A stretch of 64,000 nucleotides of DNA from positions 17,516-81,515 of the forward strand of contig NZ_AUIK01000036.1 in the NCBI RefSeq assembly GCF_000423665.1, in the 5' to 3' direction. Within the stretch, counting starts at the first letter, position 1. Every line of letters starts with the position of its first letter. This stretch comes from Solirubrobacter soli DSM 22325 (lineage in GTDB: Bacteria > Actinomycetota > Thermoleophilia > Solirubrobacterales > Solirubrobacteraceae). Made by a program: the position numbers and the translations under genes. Positions 54,219-62,389 of the stretch are shown here, piece by piece. The notes under the pieces are model-generated. The model was not told the DNA's origin and searched no databases. It saw nothing but the letters and a program-made list of their open reading frames with translations.

Positions 54219-54710
54219 GTGACCGAGCGCGACGTCGCCGATGCCTTGAGGGCACTAAGCGTTCATGGGTGCCGCTTCTGGATCGCCGGCGGTTGGGGTG
54301 TCGATGCGCTCGTTGGTGTGCGAACGCGCGAGCATCGGGACTTGGATCTGGCGATCGACGCTGCGTGCGAAGCCGACGCGCTGCGAGCACTTCACGAACT
54401 TGATTACGAGGTCGAGACCGATTGGCGGCCGGCTCGAGTGGAGTTGGCCGCCGACGGAGGGCGCTGGGTCGATCTGCACCCAATGCACTTCGACGCCCGC
54501 GGGCATGGTCGCCAACCCGACGGGCGAGGCGGACACTTCCAGTATCCCGCCGACTGCTTCACGACCAGTCGAATCGGCGACTCGGCGGTACCGTGCCTTT
54601 CGGTCAGACAGCAGCTGAGCTTCCGTGAAGGCTATGACCTCCGCGACGTGGATCGACACGACATCGCCTTGCTGAGGAGCATTGAGTCACGCGGACGCGA
54701 GGGACGCTGA
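54219..54710 (+). CDS. nucleotidyltransferase, aminoglycoside-2''/lincosamide adenylyltransferase-like
   Basis: About 163 residues from GTG 54219, placed 7 bp after repeat 8; longer starts would run through the repeat. The nucleotidyltransferase signature GGWGVDALVG followed by REHRDLDLAID gives the two metal-binding Asp residues. Then come a VELAADGGRWVDLHPMHFDA strand with a third acidic residue, and a C-terminal PCLSVRQQLSFREGYDLRDV. This matches the family that includes ANT(2'')-type and Lnu-type resistance enzymes, known elsewhere as integron cassettes. Resistance itself is not shown by sequence. Confidence 0.8.
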   Translation: MTERDVADALRALSVHGCRFWIAGGWGVDALVGVRTREHRDLDLAIDAACEADALRALHELDYEVETDWRPARVELAADGGRWVDLHPMHFDARGHGRQPDGRGGHFQYPADCFTTSRIGDSAVPCLSVRQQLSFREGYDLRDVDRHDIALLRSIESRGREGR

Positions 54711-54772
54711 GCCAGGCTGTTGAGAGGCGCAGCGGGTGTGATGGTCGGACCTTCCGCTCCGAGGAGGCCATC

Positions 54773-55493
54773 ATGCCATCGAGTACTCCGCTGGACTCAT
54801 TTGGTCGTCGTCGATCGCCCGCGACGGTGCCCGGATATCTCGCCGGCCGCCAGCCGCGCAACAAGGGCCGGCGCTACCCCGCAGATCCTCCACGCACGGA
54901 AGAAATCATCGCGGTCATGCGCTGCTGCGACACCGGGCTACACGGCGCCCGAGCACGCGGCTTGATCGTCATCCTCTGGCGCGCCGGACTGCGCATCCAC
55001 GAAGCGCTCCTGCTCAATTGAGCTCGACCTCGACCCGCGCCGCGGATCGGTCCTCGTGCGCCGCGGCAAGGGCGGCCACCGCCGCGAAGTCGGCATGGAC
55101 GACTGGGCCTTCGAGCAACTCGAACCCTGGCTCCAAGCGCGAGCCACGATGCCCGTCGGGCCGCTGTTCTGCGTCATTGACGGCGGCTCCCGCGGGCGCG
55201 CATGGGCACCGTCGGCCGCGCGCGCCGCGCTGAGACGACGCGCCGAGCGCGCCGGTCTCCGCCGCCGCTTCGCACCCCATCAACTGCGCCACGCGCACGC
55301 CATCGAGCTCGCGCGCGAAGGCGTCCCCCTCAACGTCATCCAACGCCAACTCGGCCACCGCAACCTCGGCGTGACCTCCATCTACCTCCAAGGCATCGAC
55401 CCCGGCGAGATCATCGACGCCGTCCACAACCGACGCCCGCCGATGATCACCGCCAGCGCCGGTCTCGCACTCCCGATCCTCGCGCCATCGTGA
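54773..55493 (+). pseudogene. tyrosine recombinase, split by a one-base frameshift
   Basis: Part one (54773-55021) has GAGGAGG before ATG and reads to LIVILWRAGLRIHEALLLN, containing the first catalytic Arg. A one-base excess near 55018 then shifts the frame; part two resumes as ELDLDPRRGSVLVRRGKGGH with the catalytic Lys. It continues through HQLRHAHAIELAREG, LGHRNLGVTSIYLQG, giving His, Arg, His and the nucleophile Tyr. Together about 240 residues, short for the family: the N-terminal core-binding domain is reduced. The extra helix typical of IntI is not recognisable. Either inactivated, a sequencing error, or frameshifted expression. Confidence 0.85.
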
Positions 55494-55513
55494 AGAAGCC
55501 GGCGTGCCGCTCG

Positions 55514-55532
55514 CGTCGAAAAGCGCTTCTCG
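55514..55532 (+). repeat. array repeat 9
   Basis: CGTCGAAAAGCGCTTCTCG, two bases shorter in the centre. GCTTCT (55525-55530) is matched by AGAAGC (55494-55499), a 6-bp stem starting at the recombinase stop region. Confidence 0.8.
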
Positions 55533-55569
55533 CTCTGTGTTGGCCCGAGCCGGGTATTGCATTCCCGTA

Positions 55570-55992
55570 ATGGGCAACGCCGTCCACCGCCGACTCGCGA
55601 TTACCTCGCGGCACCGAGCAGCTGTGCTGTGGGCGCTCGTTGCCAACGGAGTGATCCTCGTGCTGGTCGTCGCCGCAACGCCGGGGTTCCTGCCGTTCGC
55701 CGCACCGATCGCCGCGTTGCCGGCCGTGCTCTTGGCGCTGGCGCGCCACCCTGCCGCGTTTCGCTTGGTCGCCCTAACGCTTGGCCTGCTCTACGGCGTC
55801 GCGACGGTGGTGGCGATCTTCGTCGGCGGGCTGGTCTTCGCTCCCGCCGCAATTGCATTGATCTCTGCGGCGGCGTCGCCGGCACTCGACGCCAATCCGG
55901 ACGCGCGGCGTCGTCGCTATCTCTGCTACGCGGGCTTGGCGATTGGGGCCTTTGTCGTTCTCGGCGTCGGTCTCATCGTGCACGCCGGCTAG
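55570..55992 (+). CDS. small integral membrane protein
   Basis: A 140-residue protein from ATG 55570 with four hydrophobic segments: AAVLWALVANGVILVLVVAA, a second beginning FLPFAAPIAALPAVLLALA, LTLGLLYGVATVVAIFVGGL, and near the end YAGLAIGAFVVLGVGLIVHA. A short positively charged loop (DANPDARRRRY) lies before the last helix. No family recognised and no ribosome-binding site visible. Confidence 0.65.
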   Translation: MGNAVHRRLAITSRHRAAVLWALVANGVILVLVVAATPGFLPFAAPIAALPAVLLALARHPAAFRLVALTLGLLYGVATVVAIFVGGLVFAPAAIALISAAASPALDANPDARRRRYLCYAGLAIGAFVVLGVGLIVHAG

Positions 55993-56405
55993 ACCCCTGG
56001 GGCGACGGCGCCGCTCGCTGGCACGAGAGGCGGCCCGGAATGTGTCCCTTGCGTCAGAAGCTCCAACTTCTGCGCGTACGACGAGGACCGCCAGACTGGC
56101 TCCCGTGGCTCACCCAGCGCCGGCGCTCACGATCCGATGTTGGGCGGGCATGTACCGCGACCAGTGGCTGGTCGTTCGCGATCAAGACCGCCGAGTCGTT
56201 GACCGCCGGCGGCCTCGGCCACTGCCTGAAATGGATTAGCCATCACGGCGGCACACACCGCGCAGGCGGCCGGGACTGCCCTGTCTCCTCGGTGCCTGCT
56301 CCATCCTTGACGGCGCTGCAGCGGACAAGCAAATAGTCGGATTCGTCGACAACCAGCACTCTCAAAACATCGAGGCCAGGCCCGTACGCGCCGCGGTATG
56401 CGACG
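55993..56405. other. gene-poor stretch with repeat 10
   Basis: This 413-bp stretch holds repeat 10 at 56344. Open frames on both strands exist but none has a start signal, a consistent codon bias or a recognisable motif. Confidence 0.5.
56344..56364 (+). repeat. array repeat 10
   Basis: CGTCGACAACCAGCACTCTC. The motif is well kept; an upstream arm is weak or absent (GGCGCTG lies about 50 bp upstream). Confidence 0.75.
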
Positions 56406-56876
56406 ATGCTGCGCGGTGTCAGGCTTGAGGAGACCGGCGATCGTCCCGATTCGGGTCCGATCGCGCTCTACGGATTGACCCGTGCGGACGCGCTCGCACA
56501 ATGGGTGTTGTGGAACGTCGAACCGTTCTGCGATCGGCGGGGGTTCTACTCCAGCGGATACGGAATGGCGCGGTACCCAAGGCGCAGCTGGCTCATAGAG
56601 GACGCGCAGGCGCCTACCCGCGGCGCGAAGCTCTCAACGAGCGCGTTCTGCGTTCTCGAGCAAGCGAGGCGATGCGTCCGCGCTAGCGGCAACGCGTGGT
56701 CCGGCAGCGTCCAGGTTCAGCGGCGATGGCGCGGCACTTGGGTCGTCGTCGTGCGAGCCGAGCCAGGCCCGACACAGTTCGAGGTGTCTGTGCTGCACTT
56801 CTCTGAGCGCGGACTGCTGACGGTCGAGGATTGCCACCGGATCGAGCTCCCGCTCAACTGGCGACAGCGTGGCTAG
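56406..56876 (+). CDS. hypothetical protein
   Basis: A 156-residue soluble protein. Noticeable segments are GPIALYGLTRADALAQWVLW, several aromatic residues in GFYSSGYGMARYPRRSW, cysteines at about residues 42, 82, 89 and 145, and a C-terminal strand pair WVVVVRAEPGPTQFEVSVLH. No family recognised. The following repeat starts 30 bp after its stop. Confidence 0.6.
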   Translation: MLRGVRLEETGDRPDSGPIALYGLTRADALAQWVLWNVEPFCDRRGFYSSGYGMARYPRRSWLIEDAQAPTRGAKLSTSAFCVLEQARRCVRASGNAWSGSVQVQRRWRGTWVVVVRAEPGPTQFEVSVLHFSERGLLTVEDCHRIELPLNWRQRG

Positions 56877-56905
56877 AACTGAGCCCGCGTCGGAGCCGTT
56901 TCCCT

Positions 56906-56925
56906 CGTCGAAAGCGCTCAGATCG
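56906..56925 (+). repeat. array repeat 11
   Basis: CGTCGAAAGCGCTCAGATCG. GCTCAG (56916-56921) is matched by CTGAGC (56879-56884). The downstream arm differs from consensus and the upstream arm differs with it. Confidence 0.75.
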
Positions 56926-56939
56926 TAGTGTGATGCGCC

Positions 56940-57683
56940 ATGGAGCTGTCCGAGCACGCCCGCCGCAATCGCGACTATTGGGACGCCGAGGCCGAGGCCT
57001 ACCAGGCGCGCCACGCTGCGGCGATCGACCACGCCGAACCGCACTGGGGCATGTGGCAGATCCCGGAAGCGGAGCTCGACGCCTTGGGCGAGCTGAAAGG
57101 CCGCGACGTGCTCGAGCTTGGCTGCGGCGCCGGCCAGTTCGGGCTCTCGCTCGCGCGCGCAGGCGCACGCGTGACCGGAATCGACAGCTCGGCCAAGCAG
57201 CTCGAGCTCGCGCGCGCGAACGTGGGCGACGCGATGACGTTCGTGCACGGCTCCGCGGAGACGCTGCCGTTCGCGGACGCCTCTTTTGACCTCGTGTGCG
57301 GCGACCACGGCGCGATGGGCTTCAGTGACCCGCACGTCGTCGTGCCCGAGGTCGCGCGCGTCCTGCGCGCGGGCGGGCGATTCGCGTTCAGCGGGCTGAC
57401 GCCGATCGAGTGGATCGCGTTCGACGGCGAGACGTCCAGCCGCGAGCTGCAGCGCGACTACTTCGGGATGCGCTCCCTGGAGTGGGAGGGCACCGTGGAG
57501 TTCATGCTCACCTACGGCGAATGGATCCGCGTCTTCATCGGCGCCGGCCTCGCCATCCGCGACCTGATCGAGATCCGGCCGCCCGAGGGCGCGACATCCA
57601 CGTACCGCGACGCGGCGGAGACCGAGTGGGCGCGGCACTGGCCGATGGAACAGATCTGGGTGCTTGACCGGGTTGGCCGCTAA
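56940..57683 (+). CDS. class I SAM-dependent methyltransferase
   Basis: A 247-residue methyltransferase of the Methyltransf_11/UbiE-like type. SAM-binding motif I is VLELGCGAGQFGLSLARAGA near residues 55-75, motif II an acidic GIDSSAKQLELAR, then TFVHGSAETLPFADASFDLV (motifs III/IV) and a later VLRAGGRFAFSG. The acceptor is unknown; the C-terminal YGEWIRVFIGAGLAI segment suggests a small molecule. It starts 14 bp after repeat 11, so any promoter must lie in or before the repeat. Confidence 0.88.
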   Translation: MELSEHARRNRDYWDAEAEAYQARHAAAIDHAEPHWGMWQIPEAELDALGELKGRDVLELGCGAGQFGLSLARAGARVTGIDSSAKQLELARANVGDAMTFVHGSAETLPFADASFDLVCGDHGAMGFSDPHVVVPEVARVLRAGGRFAFSGLTPIEWIAFDGETSSRELQRDYFGMRSLEWEGTVEFMLTYGEWIRVFIGAGLAIRDLIEIRPPEGATSTYRDAAETEWARHWPMEQIWVLDRVGR

Positions 57684-57767
57684 CTCGACGTCAATCGACG
57701 AATCTTTCGCTGGCGCTTCCCGTACAGCGCGACGGCCAACGTGCAGCGCTGAGGAGAGTCTCGGAAG

Positions 57768-57788
57768 CGTCGAGGAGCAGCACTTTCC
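57768..57788 (+). repeat. array repeat 12
   Basis: CGTCGAGGAGCAGCACTTTC. ACTTTCC (57782-57788) pairs with GGAGAGT (57753-57759), seven pairs including one G-T wobble. Confidence 0.8.
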
Positions 57789-57887
57789 CGGCACCGCAGG
57801 CGATCGGCGGACGCGACTCAATATGAGTGGATATTGTCGGTCCCTGATCAGTTGCATTTCCTTGAGCGTCGCGGATATGGTCGCCCC

Positions 57888-58298
57888 GTGAGGAGAACAG
57901 CTATTGCCGTGGCCACCGCGGCGCTCGCGATCGCGACGCCGGCCATAGCCACTGCTCGGGAACGACTGCCCTATCTGACCGTCAAGGACACGCGCGCCTA
58001 CCTCAAATCAGCCTTCAGGAGCGATTTTGGGTCCGACTATCGCGACTCCACCGAACGCTACATCGACGCCTGCACCAGGCGCCCGAAGCTTGCCTCGCGA
58101 CCAGGCCGCGTTCGCTGTAACAGCGTCGGCTGGCGCTTAGGCGACGTCGTCTTCGAAGGCGGAGCCTCCGTTTGGTACCGCCACAACGACGAGGGCGAGG
58201 TCCGCTGGTGGTACTCGTACTCGATCACCGAGACCGACGAGGCCTGCCTGGACGCCGGCGGCTCCGACGCCGAGTGCATCATTTCCCATGACGTGTGA
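57888..58298 (+). CDS. secreted hypothetical protein
   Basis: About 136 residues from GTG 57888 (VRRTAIAVATAALAIATPAI, cleavage after ATA). The mature protein has four cysteines (DACTRR, RVRCNSVG, DEACLDAG, AECIISHD), likely two disulfides, and a basic-aromatic central segment GASVWYRHNDEGEVRWWYSY. It is a small exported domain, unrecognised. A similar Cys-rich architecture with a strand pair VGWRLGDVVFEGG recurs in exported actinobacterial proteins. Confidence 0.68.
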   Translation: MRRTAIAVATAALAIATPAIATARERLPYLTVKDTRAYLKSAFRSDFGSDYRDSTERYIDACTRRPKLASRPGRVRCNSVGWRLGDVVFEGGASVWYRHNDEGEVRWWYSYSITETDEACLDAGGSDAECIISHDV

Positions 58299-58382
58299 CG
58301 CACTTCCCCGTCTTCGGGCGGTGCGCTAAAAGGCCCATGTAGGTCACGGCGTGATCATCGGCATCGCCCAGCGACGCTGTTT

Positions 58383-58403
58383 CGTCGAACAAGCACCACA
58401 ATG
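58383..58403 (+). repeat. array repeat 13
   Basis: CGTCGAACAAGCACCACAAT. ATGGG at the right edge is matched by CCCAT near 58334, giving a longer, about 70-bp, potential hairpin. Confidence 0.65.
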
Positions 58404-58408
58404 GGTCG

Positions 58409-58846
58409 ATGGTCGTGCTAGGTACCGGCGCACTAATCCGGCTCGCGACCGAGGATGAGGTACGCGCCCTCAGACGCACGCGGCGCGGGCACGACTTCCT
58501 GCTCGAGCCCGAGCGCAGCTACAGGGTCACCCGCCCCGACGCGCGCAACGAACTCGACAGCGTCGTCGTGGTCGGTCAAGCGTTCGTCGACTTCGAAGAC
58601 CCGACTGGCAACCAACGATGGGTTGGCGCAGAGCACCATGGGCACCGCGTTCCCCGTTCGCGAGACGCGACGCTGGAACTGCTCAACTTCGCGGATGAAG
58701 TCGTAGGAGAAGGTCTCGTCGACCTGCTGGGCGACATGGGCATCGCGGGCCTCGCCGTGTCGCGGTGGGACTTGATGAGTGCCCCGCGCCGGATCGACCT
58801 GGATCCCAAACTCGAAGCTCAGCTCGTCCCGCTTCGCTGTAGCTGA
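58409..58846 (+). CDS. hypothetical protein
   Basis: A 145-residue soluble acidic protein (MVVLGTGALIRLATEDEVRA) beginning 5 bp after repeat 13. It has no cysteines except one at the C-terminus and reads as alpha/beta: RRTRRGHDFLLEPERSYRVT, a hydrophobic strand SVVVVGQAFVDFED and helices LELLNFADEVVGEGLVDLLG. High third-position GC supports this frame over the antisense ones. No family recognised. Confidence 0.55.
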   Translation: MVVLGTGALIRLATEDEVRALRRTRRGHDFLLEPERSYRVTRPDARNELDSVVVVGQAFVDFEDPTGNQRWVGAEHHGHRVPRSRDATLELLNFADEVVGEGLVDLLGDMGIAGLAVSRWDLMSAPRRIDLDPKLEAQLVPLRCS

Positions 58847-58883
58847 CGGTCGTGCGACGCATCCGGCAAGAGCGAGACTTCGT

Positions 58884-58904
58884 CGTCGAATAGGAGCACT
58901 TCGC
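58884..58904 (+). repeat. array repeat 14
   Basis: CGTCGAATAGGAGCACTTCG. TCGCT (58901-58905) is matched by AGCGA (58871-58875); CGAA/TTCG inside the motif can also pair. Confidence 0.82.
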
Positions 58905-59060
58905 TTCTCGTCGGCGGTGGGTCATCGAGGTCGGGCGCCGCTCGCGTTCGAGGAGTTCCGCGTCCCACTCGCGTCGACGCACTGTGGAAATCTTTAGGTC
59001 TCGGGCGATAGCGGCGTGAGTATGTTCGCTCGCATGGTCTCAACCAGTGAGGGGGCATAG

Positions 59061-60035
59061 ATGGTGCGTGTGCTGGCGGGCTCGGTGATCGCGACGGCAC
59101 TGGCGTTTGGCCACGCCGAGGTCGCCGGCGCGCAGGAGCTGACGATCTGCCAGAGCATGAAGGTGGGGCACGGAGACCCGAGCGACCCGGCGCCGTTTCA
59201 GCGGATGCTCGCCGAACGGCGGATTGACGTCGCGCAGGTGCTGATCAGGTCGGCCGAGACGGCGCTCGGCGCCCAGTACGGCTACTTCTGGATGAACGAC
59301 GCGCGGCAAGGCTGGAGCGTGGCGGTCACGCCGGGGACGCTCGACCCCACGGCGGCCAAGGCCGCGATCGCCGATGAGATCCGAGCCCGCCTGGCGCCCG
59401 ATCAGGCGGCGTTCGTGAACGAGCGCTTGAGCGTCTGGGCGACGCCCTATACCGGCGCTGAGTTGCAGGCGCTGGCCATGCCACTCTTGAACGCCCTGAT
59501 GACGCTCGACCAGGGCTGGGGTCTGAGCGGCGCGATCTCGTGCGTTGCCGGTGAGACCCCGGGCGTCGCCGACGGGTGGCGCATCACCGCCACGCTGTAC
59601 ACGGGTGAGACCGAGCCGTCGACCGAACTCGTCGCCAACGCCGCGGCGATCGCCGCCCCGTATGGCGACAAGGTCCGCGTCAACGTCATCAAAGGCGACG
59701 GCCGCCTCTCGCCTGGCGCAGCGACCGTGGCCCAGCCGCTCACCCCGACGCAACAGCCGGCGCCGGCGACCTCCGTCGCCGCCCCCAAGGTGGCTCGCTA
59801 CGCGTCGCTGCCCAGGACGAGCCGCTGCCTGCGCGGCCGCACGCTAACGGTCAAAGCGCGCCGCGACGCCTCACTCGTCGCCTTGACCGTCGAGGCCCCA
59901 GCGCGCACGGTCACGCTGAAGCCCGGCCACCAGGTTCGCGTCCGCCTGAAGACCAAACGTACGAAGCTGACGCTGAAGGTCACCACTCGCGACGGCGGCT
60001 CGGCCTCACGAGTCTTCAGGTTCCGCCGCTGCTGA
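59061..60035 (+). CDS. secreted hypothetical protein
   Basis: A 324-residue exported protein with signal peptide MVRVLAGSVIATALAFGHAE and cleavage near AGA. GAGGGGG lies 6 bp before ATG, one of the few clear ribosome-binding sites in the array. The first 190 mature residues are helical with one Cys near each end of the domain (TICQSM, AISCVAG). A Pro/Thr/Gln linker then leads to a basic beta-sandwich-like C-terminus (RTVTLKPGHQVRVRLKTKRT), reminiscent of cell-surface binding modules. Family unknown. Confidence 0.75.
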   Translation: MVRVLAGSVIATALAFGHAEVAGAQELTICQSMKVGHGDPSDPAPFQRMLAERRIDVAQVLIRSAETALGAQYGYFWMNDARQGWSVAVTPGTLDPTAAKAAIADEIRARLAPDQAAFVNERLSVWATPYTGAELQALAMPLLNALMTLDQGWGLSGAISCVAGETPGVADGWRITATLYTGETEPSTELVANAAAIAAPYGDKVRVNVIKGDGRLSPGAATVAQPLTPTQQPAPATSVAAPKVARYASLPRTSRCLRGRTLTVKARRDASLVALTVEAPARTVTLKPGHQVRVRLKTKRTKLTLKVTTRDGGSASRVFRFRRC

Positions 60036-60164
60036 GCATCGCGATCCGGCTTGCCCTCGCCGGCGCACGCGCCGAACGAGCGCCGACCGCAGTGGCACAT
60101 CGAGTTCCATAGCGAACCCAATCCGCCGCCTCGTCGGTAAATCCCGCACCGGGTTTCGCGCCTT

Positions 60165-60185
60165 CGTCGAAATGGGGCACTATCA
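60165..60185 (+). repeat. array repeat 15
   Basis: CGTCGAAATGGGGCACTATC, 130 bp after the previous stop. The motif is good but no clear upstream arm was found. Confidence 0.72.
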
Positions 60186-60217
60186 CTTCTCGTCCCGAAG
60201 CAGCAGCGGCTTGTCCT

Positions 60218-60415
60218 CTAGTTGTCTGAAGCGGGCGGGGTCAGCGAGCCGATCGGCCCGTCCTCGCGGTACATCAAGACGGTTGCCGAATCTGAGCCCA
60301 AGGTCGCAGCCATCCAGCGGGAGAAGCACAGCCGATTGCAGACCACCGCGCGGTCGTCAGCGACGAGTCCTCGGTCAGAGTCGACGGGACGGCCGCACGA
60401 GGCACAGTGCTCCAT
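60218..60415 (-). CDS. small zinc-ribbon protein
   Basis: A 65-residue protein from ATG 60415. CASCGRPV near the N-terminus and a second pair in AVVCNRLCFSRW form a probable zinc site; the remainder is short and unstructured. It is in the size class below many gene-calling cut-offs. It is opposite in direction to the array repeats that bracket it (60165 and 60503). Confidence 0.65.
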   Translation of the reverse strand: MEHCASCGRPVDSDRGLVADDRAVVCNRLCFSRWMAATLGSDSATVLMYREDGPIGSLTPPASDN

Positions 60416-60502
60416 AGACGAGAGGATGCCATGACGGCGCGGCTCGTCGGCTGCTGCTTTTCATATGGATAGCGGCGTCGACCCCGGCGTGCGTGTCGGA
60501 AT

Positions 60503-60523
60503 CGTCGAAACTGAGCACTCTCG
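60503..60523 (+). repeat. array repeat 16
   Basis: CGTCGAAACTGAGCACTCTC. Inner GCAC (60515-60518) pairs with GTGC (60489-60492), and outer TCGACG (60521-60526) with CGTCGA (60476-60481): two nested stems. Confidence 0.85.
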
Positions 60524-60672
60524 ACGGCGACGTCGAGCACCGGCAGCGGGGGGACTCAGTTGCCGAACACGTGCAGCTGAACGGACCCCGAATCGTTGAA
60601 GACACCCGGCGCCGCCGCGGCCCCGGCACCAGCACCAACCCGCCAACCCCCTTGTCGAGCGGAGGGCACCGC

Positions 60673-60924
60673 TCAGCGGTCGGACAGTTCGCGATCTTCC
60701 TTCAGCCACGCGATGCCCTGCGCGGTCAGGGCCCAGCCGCCATCGGGCACTCGCACGACGAGGCCGTCGTCACTGAGCGTCTGCAGGTTCAACGGCGTGC
60801 GCATGTCGCCGTGCCCACGGCCGATCGCCCGGTCGAGGTCGACCTCGCGCACACCGACGCCAGCAACGCCATCCGACAGGCGCCACGACGCTTCCAGAAG
60901 GCGGACCAGATCTCGCCGGCTCAC
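60673..60924 (-). CDS. small winged-helix-like protein
   Basis: About 83 residues from GTG 60924, preceded by GAGGA; an ATG at 60963 is also in frame. SRRDLVRLLEASWRLSDGVA, then a helix and turn MRTPLNLQTLSDDGLVVRVP and a final GWALTAQGIAWLKED strand-helix resemble a winged helix-turn-helix that could bind DNA. The fit is by pattern only. Minus strand, bracketed by repeats 16 and 17. Confidence 0.55.
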   Translation of the reverse strand: MSRRDLVRLLEASWRLSDGVAGVGVREVDLDRAIGRGHGDMRTPLNLQTLSDDGLVVRVPDGGWALTAQGIAWLKEDRELSDR

Positions 60925-61011
60925 GTGCTGATCCTCGCATGCCTCGCGATCAACTTCTGGCACATCCCGTCAAGACGGGGCGCGCAGCGACCAGATCGCT
61001 AGCCTCGAGTT

Positions 61012-61032
61012 CGTCGAAAAGGAACGCTCTCG
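61012..61032 (+). repeat. array repeat 17
   Basis: CGTCGAAAAGGAACGCTCTC. AGCG (60986-60989) pairs with CGCT (61025-61028) and CGCG (60981-60984) with CGCG (61031-61034). The usual AGCAC is AACGC here and the left arm follows the change. Confidence 0.8.
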
Positions 61033-61035
61033 CGG

Positions 61036-62277
61036 TCACCGACGTTTGAGGTCGATCCGATCCGGCGGGGCTTGGTCGCCTTGCACCGCCACGGTGAAGG
61101 TGTCCATGTCGAGCACGGCGACCCAGCCGCGTGCCCGGTCCCAGACGTGCCTGAAGTCCGCCAGTTCGAACGTGACGGAGTCGCCGTCGAGTGTCCCTGG
61201 TAGCGGCGCGAACTGGACGTCCCGCATGCGCTTCTTCGCGCCCGCAGTCCCGTAGCCATGTACGCGGATCAGTCGCTGCTCGAACACCGCGGCCGCCGTC
61301 GTCGGCTCGGCCGAGATCCTCACGGTCCAGCCGCCGAACACGAACTGCAACGCCGTCGCGCGATCGCGCGGGCCATCCCATCTCTCGAAGATCGGCGTCC
61401 CGTGGCCGGTCTCGAACCACACCGACGGGACGAGGGCGCCGGCCCGCACTTCCGCCTCGTCGTGCCTTAGGTCCTCGGGCTCGTCGATCACCCACGCGTC
61501 CTCGCCGAGTTCGGCTGGCGCGCCCGCCGCGTCGAGGTACTCGAACGGTGGCTCCTCGTCACCGCGGCTGCGCTGCGGCAGCACGCACAGCCACGCACCG
61601 CGGCCGACGGCGGCCTCGTGCCAGACGCCCAACCGATCCCGTACGCGAACGCGAGCGGCCCCGCGCGGCAGGCTTCCAGCGACCACCTGCGGATCGCGGC
61701 GCAACTCGGTCAACCCGCCGCCGACCGGAACCGACTCGTTCGGGTCGGTTCCCCGGGCGATGCCGTACCTCCACATCCCTTCGCGCAACGTGACCGCGGC
61801 CACTTGGTGCTCGTCGACATCGACGCGCACGAGCACGTCCATCCCCGCCAGCGGATCGTCCACCGGAGCGTTCGTTTGGCGCCGGAATTGCTCGGCGATC
61901 GGCATGTCAACCTCGTAGACGAGCACTGGGATGCCCAGGAGTTCGTGTATGCGCGCCGCCAGCGCAAGCCAATAGGCCTCCAGGGTGTCGTCGTCTTCGA
62001 GCCGTTCGGCTTCGGCCTGCAATCCGGGGTCGGAGATCTCTGGAGCTCCGAGTTCCTCCTGGTAACCGTCCGGTCCCACATCTTCGTTGACCTCGGTCAA
62101 CTTGAGTGCGAATGGCGCAAGGTCCTCGCCCCAGACCGGCATCAGCAGGAGCCCGGCAGCGTCTGCGTACGGAAGGTCGGCATAGCCGGTTGCGACTACC
62201 GCTGCGATCTGTTCAATCGATCGGTCGGGCACGAACCCGACGGTACCCGCGGAGCCGCCGCGAACACGCCCTCCCAT
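61036..62277 (-). CDS. hypothetical protein
   Basis: About 413 residues from ATG 62277; the frame is open to 62454 but that would cross repeat 18. Start is uncertain, as no ribosome-binding site is seen (a GTG near 62237 is another option). N-terminal half is alpha/beta with an acidic run (NEDVGPDGYQEELGAPEISD) and VLVYEVDMPIAEQFRRQ. The C-terminal half is beta-rich (RATALQFVFGGWTVRISAEP, WDRARGWVAVLDMDTFTV). No catalytic motif or family is recognised. The stop is 4 bp from repeat 17, an unusually tight junction. Confidence 0.6.
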   Translation of the reverse strand: MGGRVRGGSAGTVGFVPDRSIEQIAAVVATGYADLPYADAAGLLLMPVWGEDLAPFALKLTEVNEDVGPDGYQEELGAPEISDPGLQAEAERLEDDDTLEAYWLALAARIHELLGIPVLVYEVDMPIAEQFRRQTNAPVDDPLAGMDVLVRVDVDEHQVAAVTLREGMWRYGIARGTDPNESVPVGGGLTELRRDPQVVAGSLPRGAARVRVRDRLGVWHEAAVGRGAWLCVLPQRSRGDEEPPFEYLDAAGAPAELGEDAWVIDEPEDLRHDEAEVRAGALVPSVWFETGHGTPIFERWDGPRDRATALQFVFGGWTVRISAEPTTAAAVFEQRLIRVHGYGTAGAKKRMRDVQFAPLPGTLDGDSVTFELADFRHVWDRARGWVAVLDMDTFTVAVQGDQAPPDRIDLKRR

Positions 62278-62358
62278 CAGGAGACGCCGTTCATCCGTTG
62301 CCGCTCGGTCGGGCAGCCGAGGGCGGCGCGGGTGTAGTTGGAAGTCGCGTTCCCAGTC

Positions 62359-62379
62359 CGTCGACAAGGAGCACTCTCC
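62359..62379 (+). repeat. array repeat 18
   Basis: CGTCGACAAGGAGCACTCTC. CCGAC (62378-62382) pairs with GTCGG (62308-62312) about 65 bp upstream. Confidence 0.82.
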
Positions 62380-62389
62380 GACAGTACGG

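Noticed and set aside
58433..58645. Minus-strand gene of 70 residues opposite 58409-58846
   Set aside because: The plus frame is longer and begins just after a repeat, as other array genes do.
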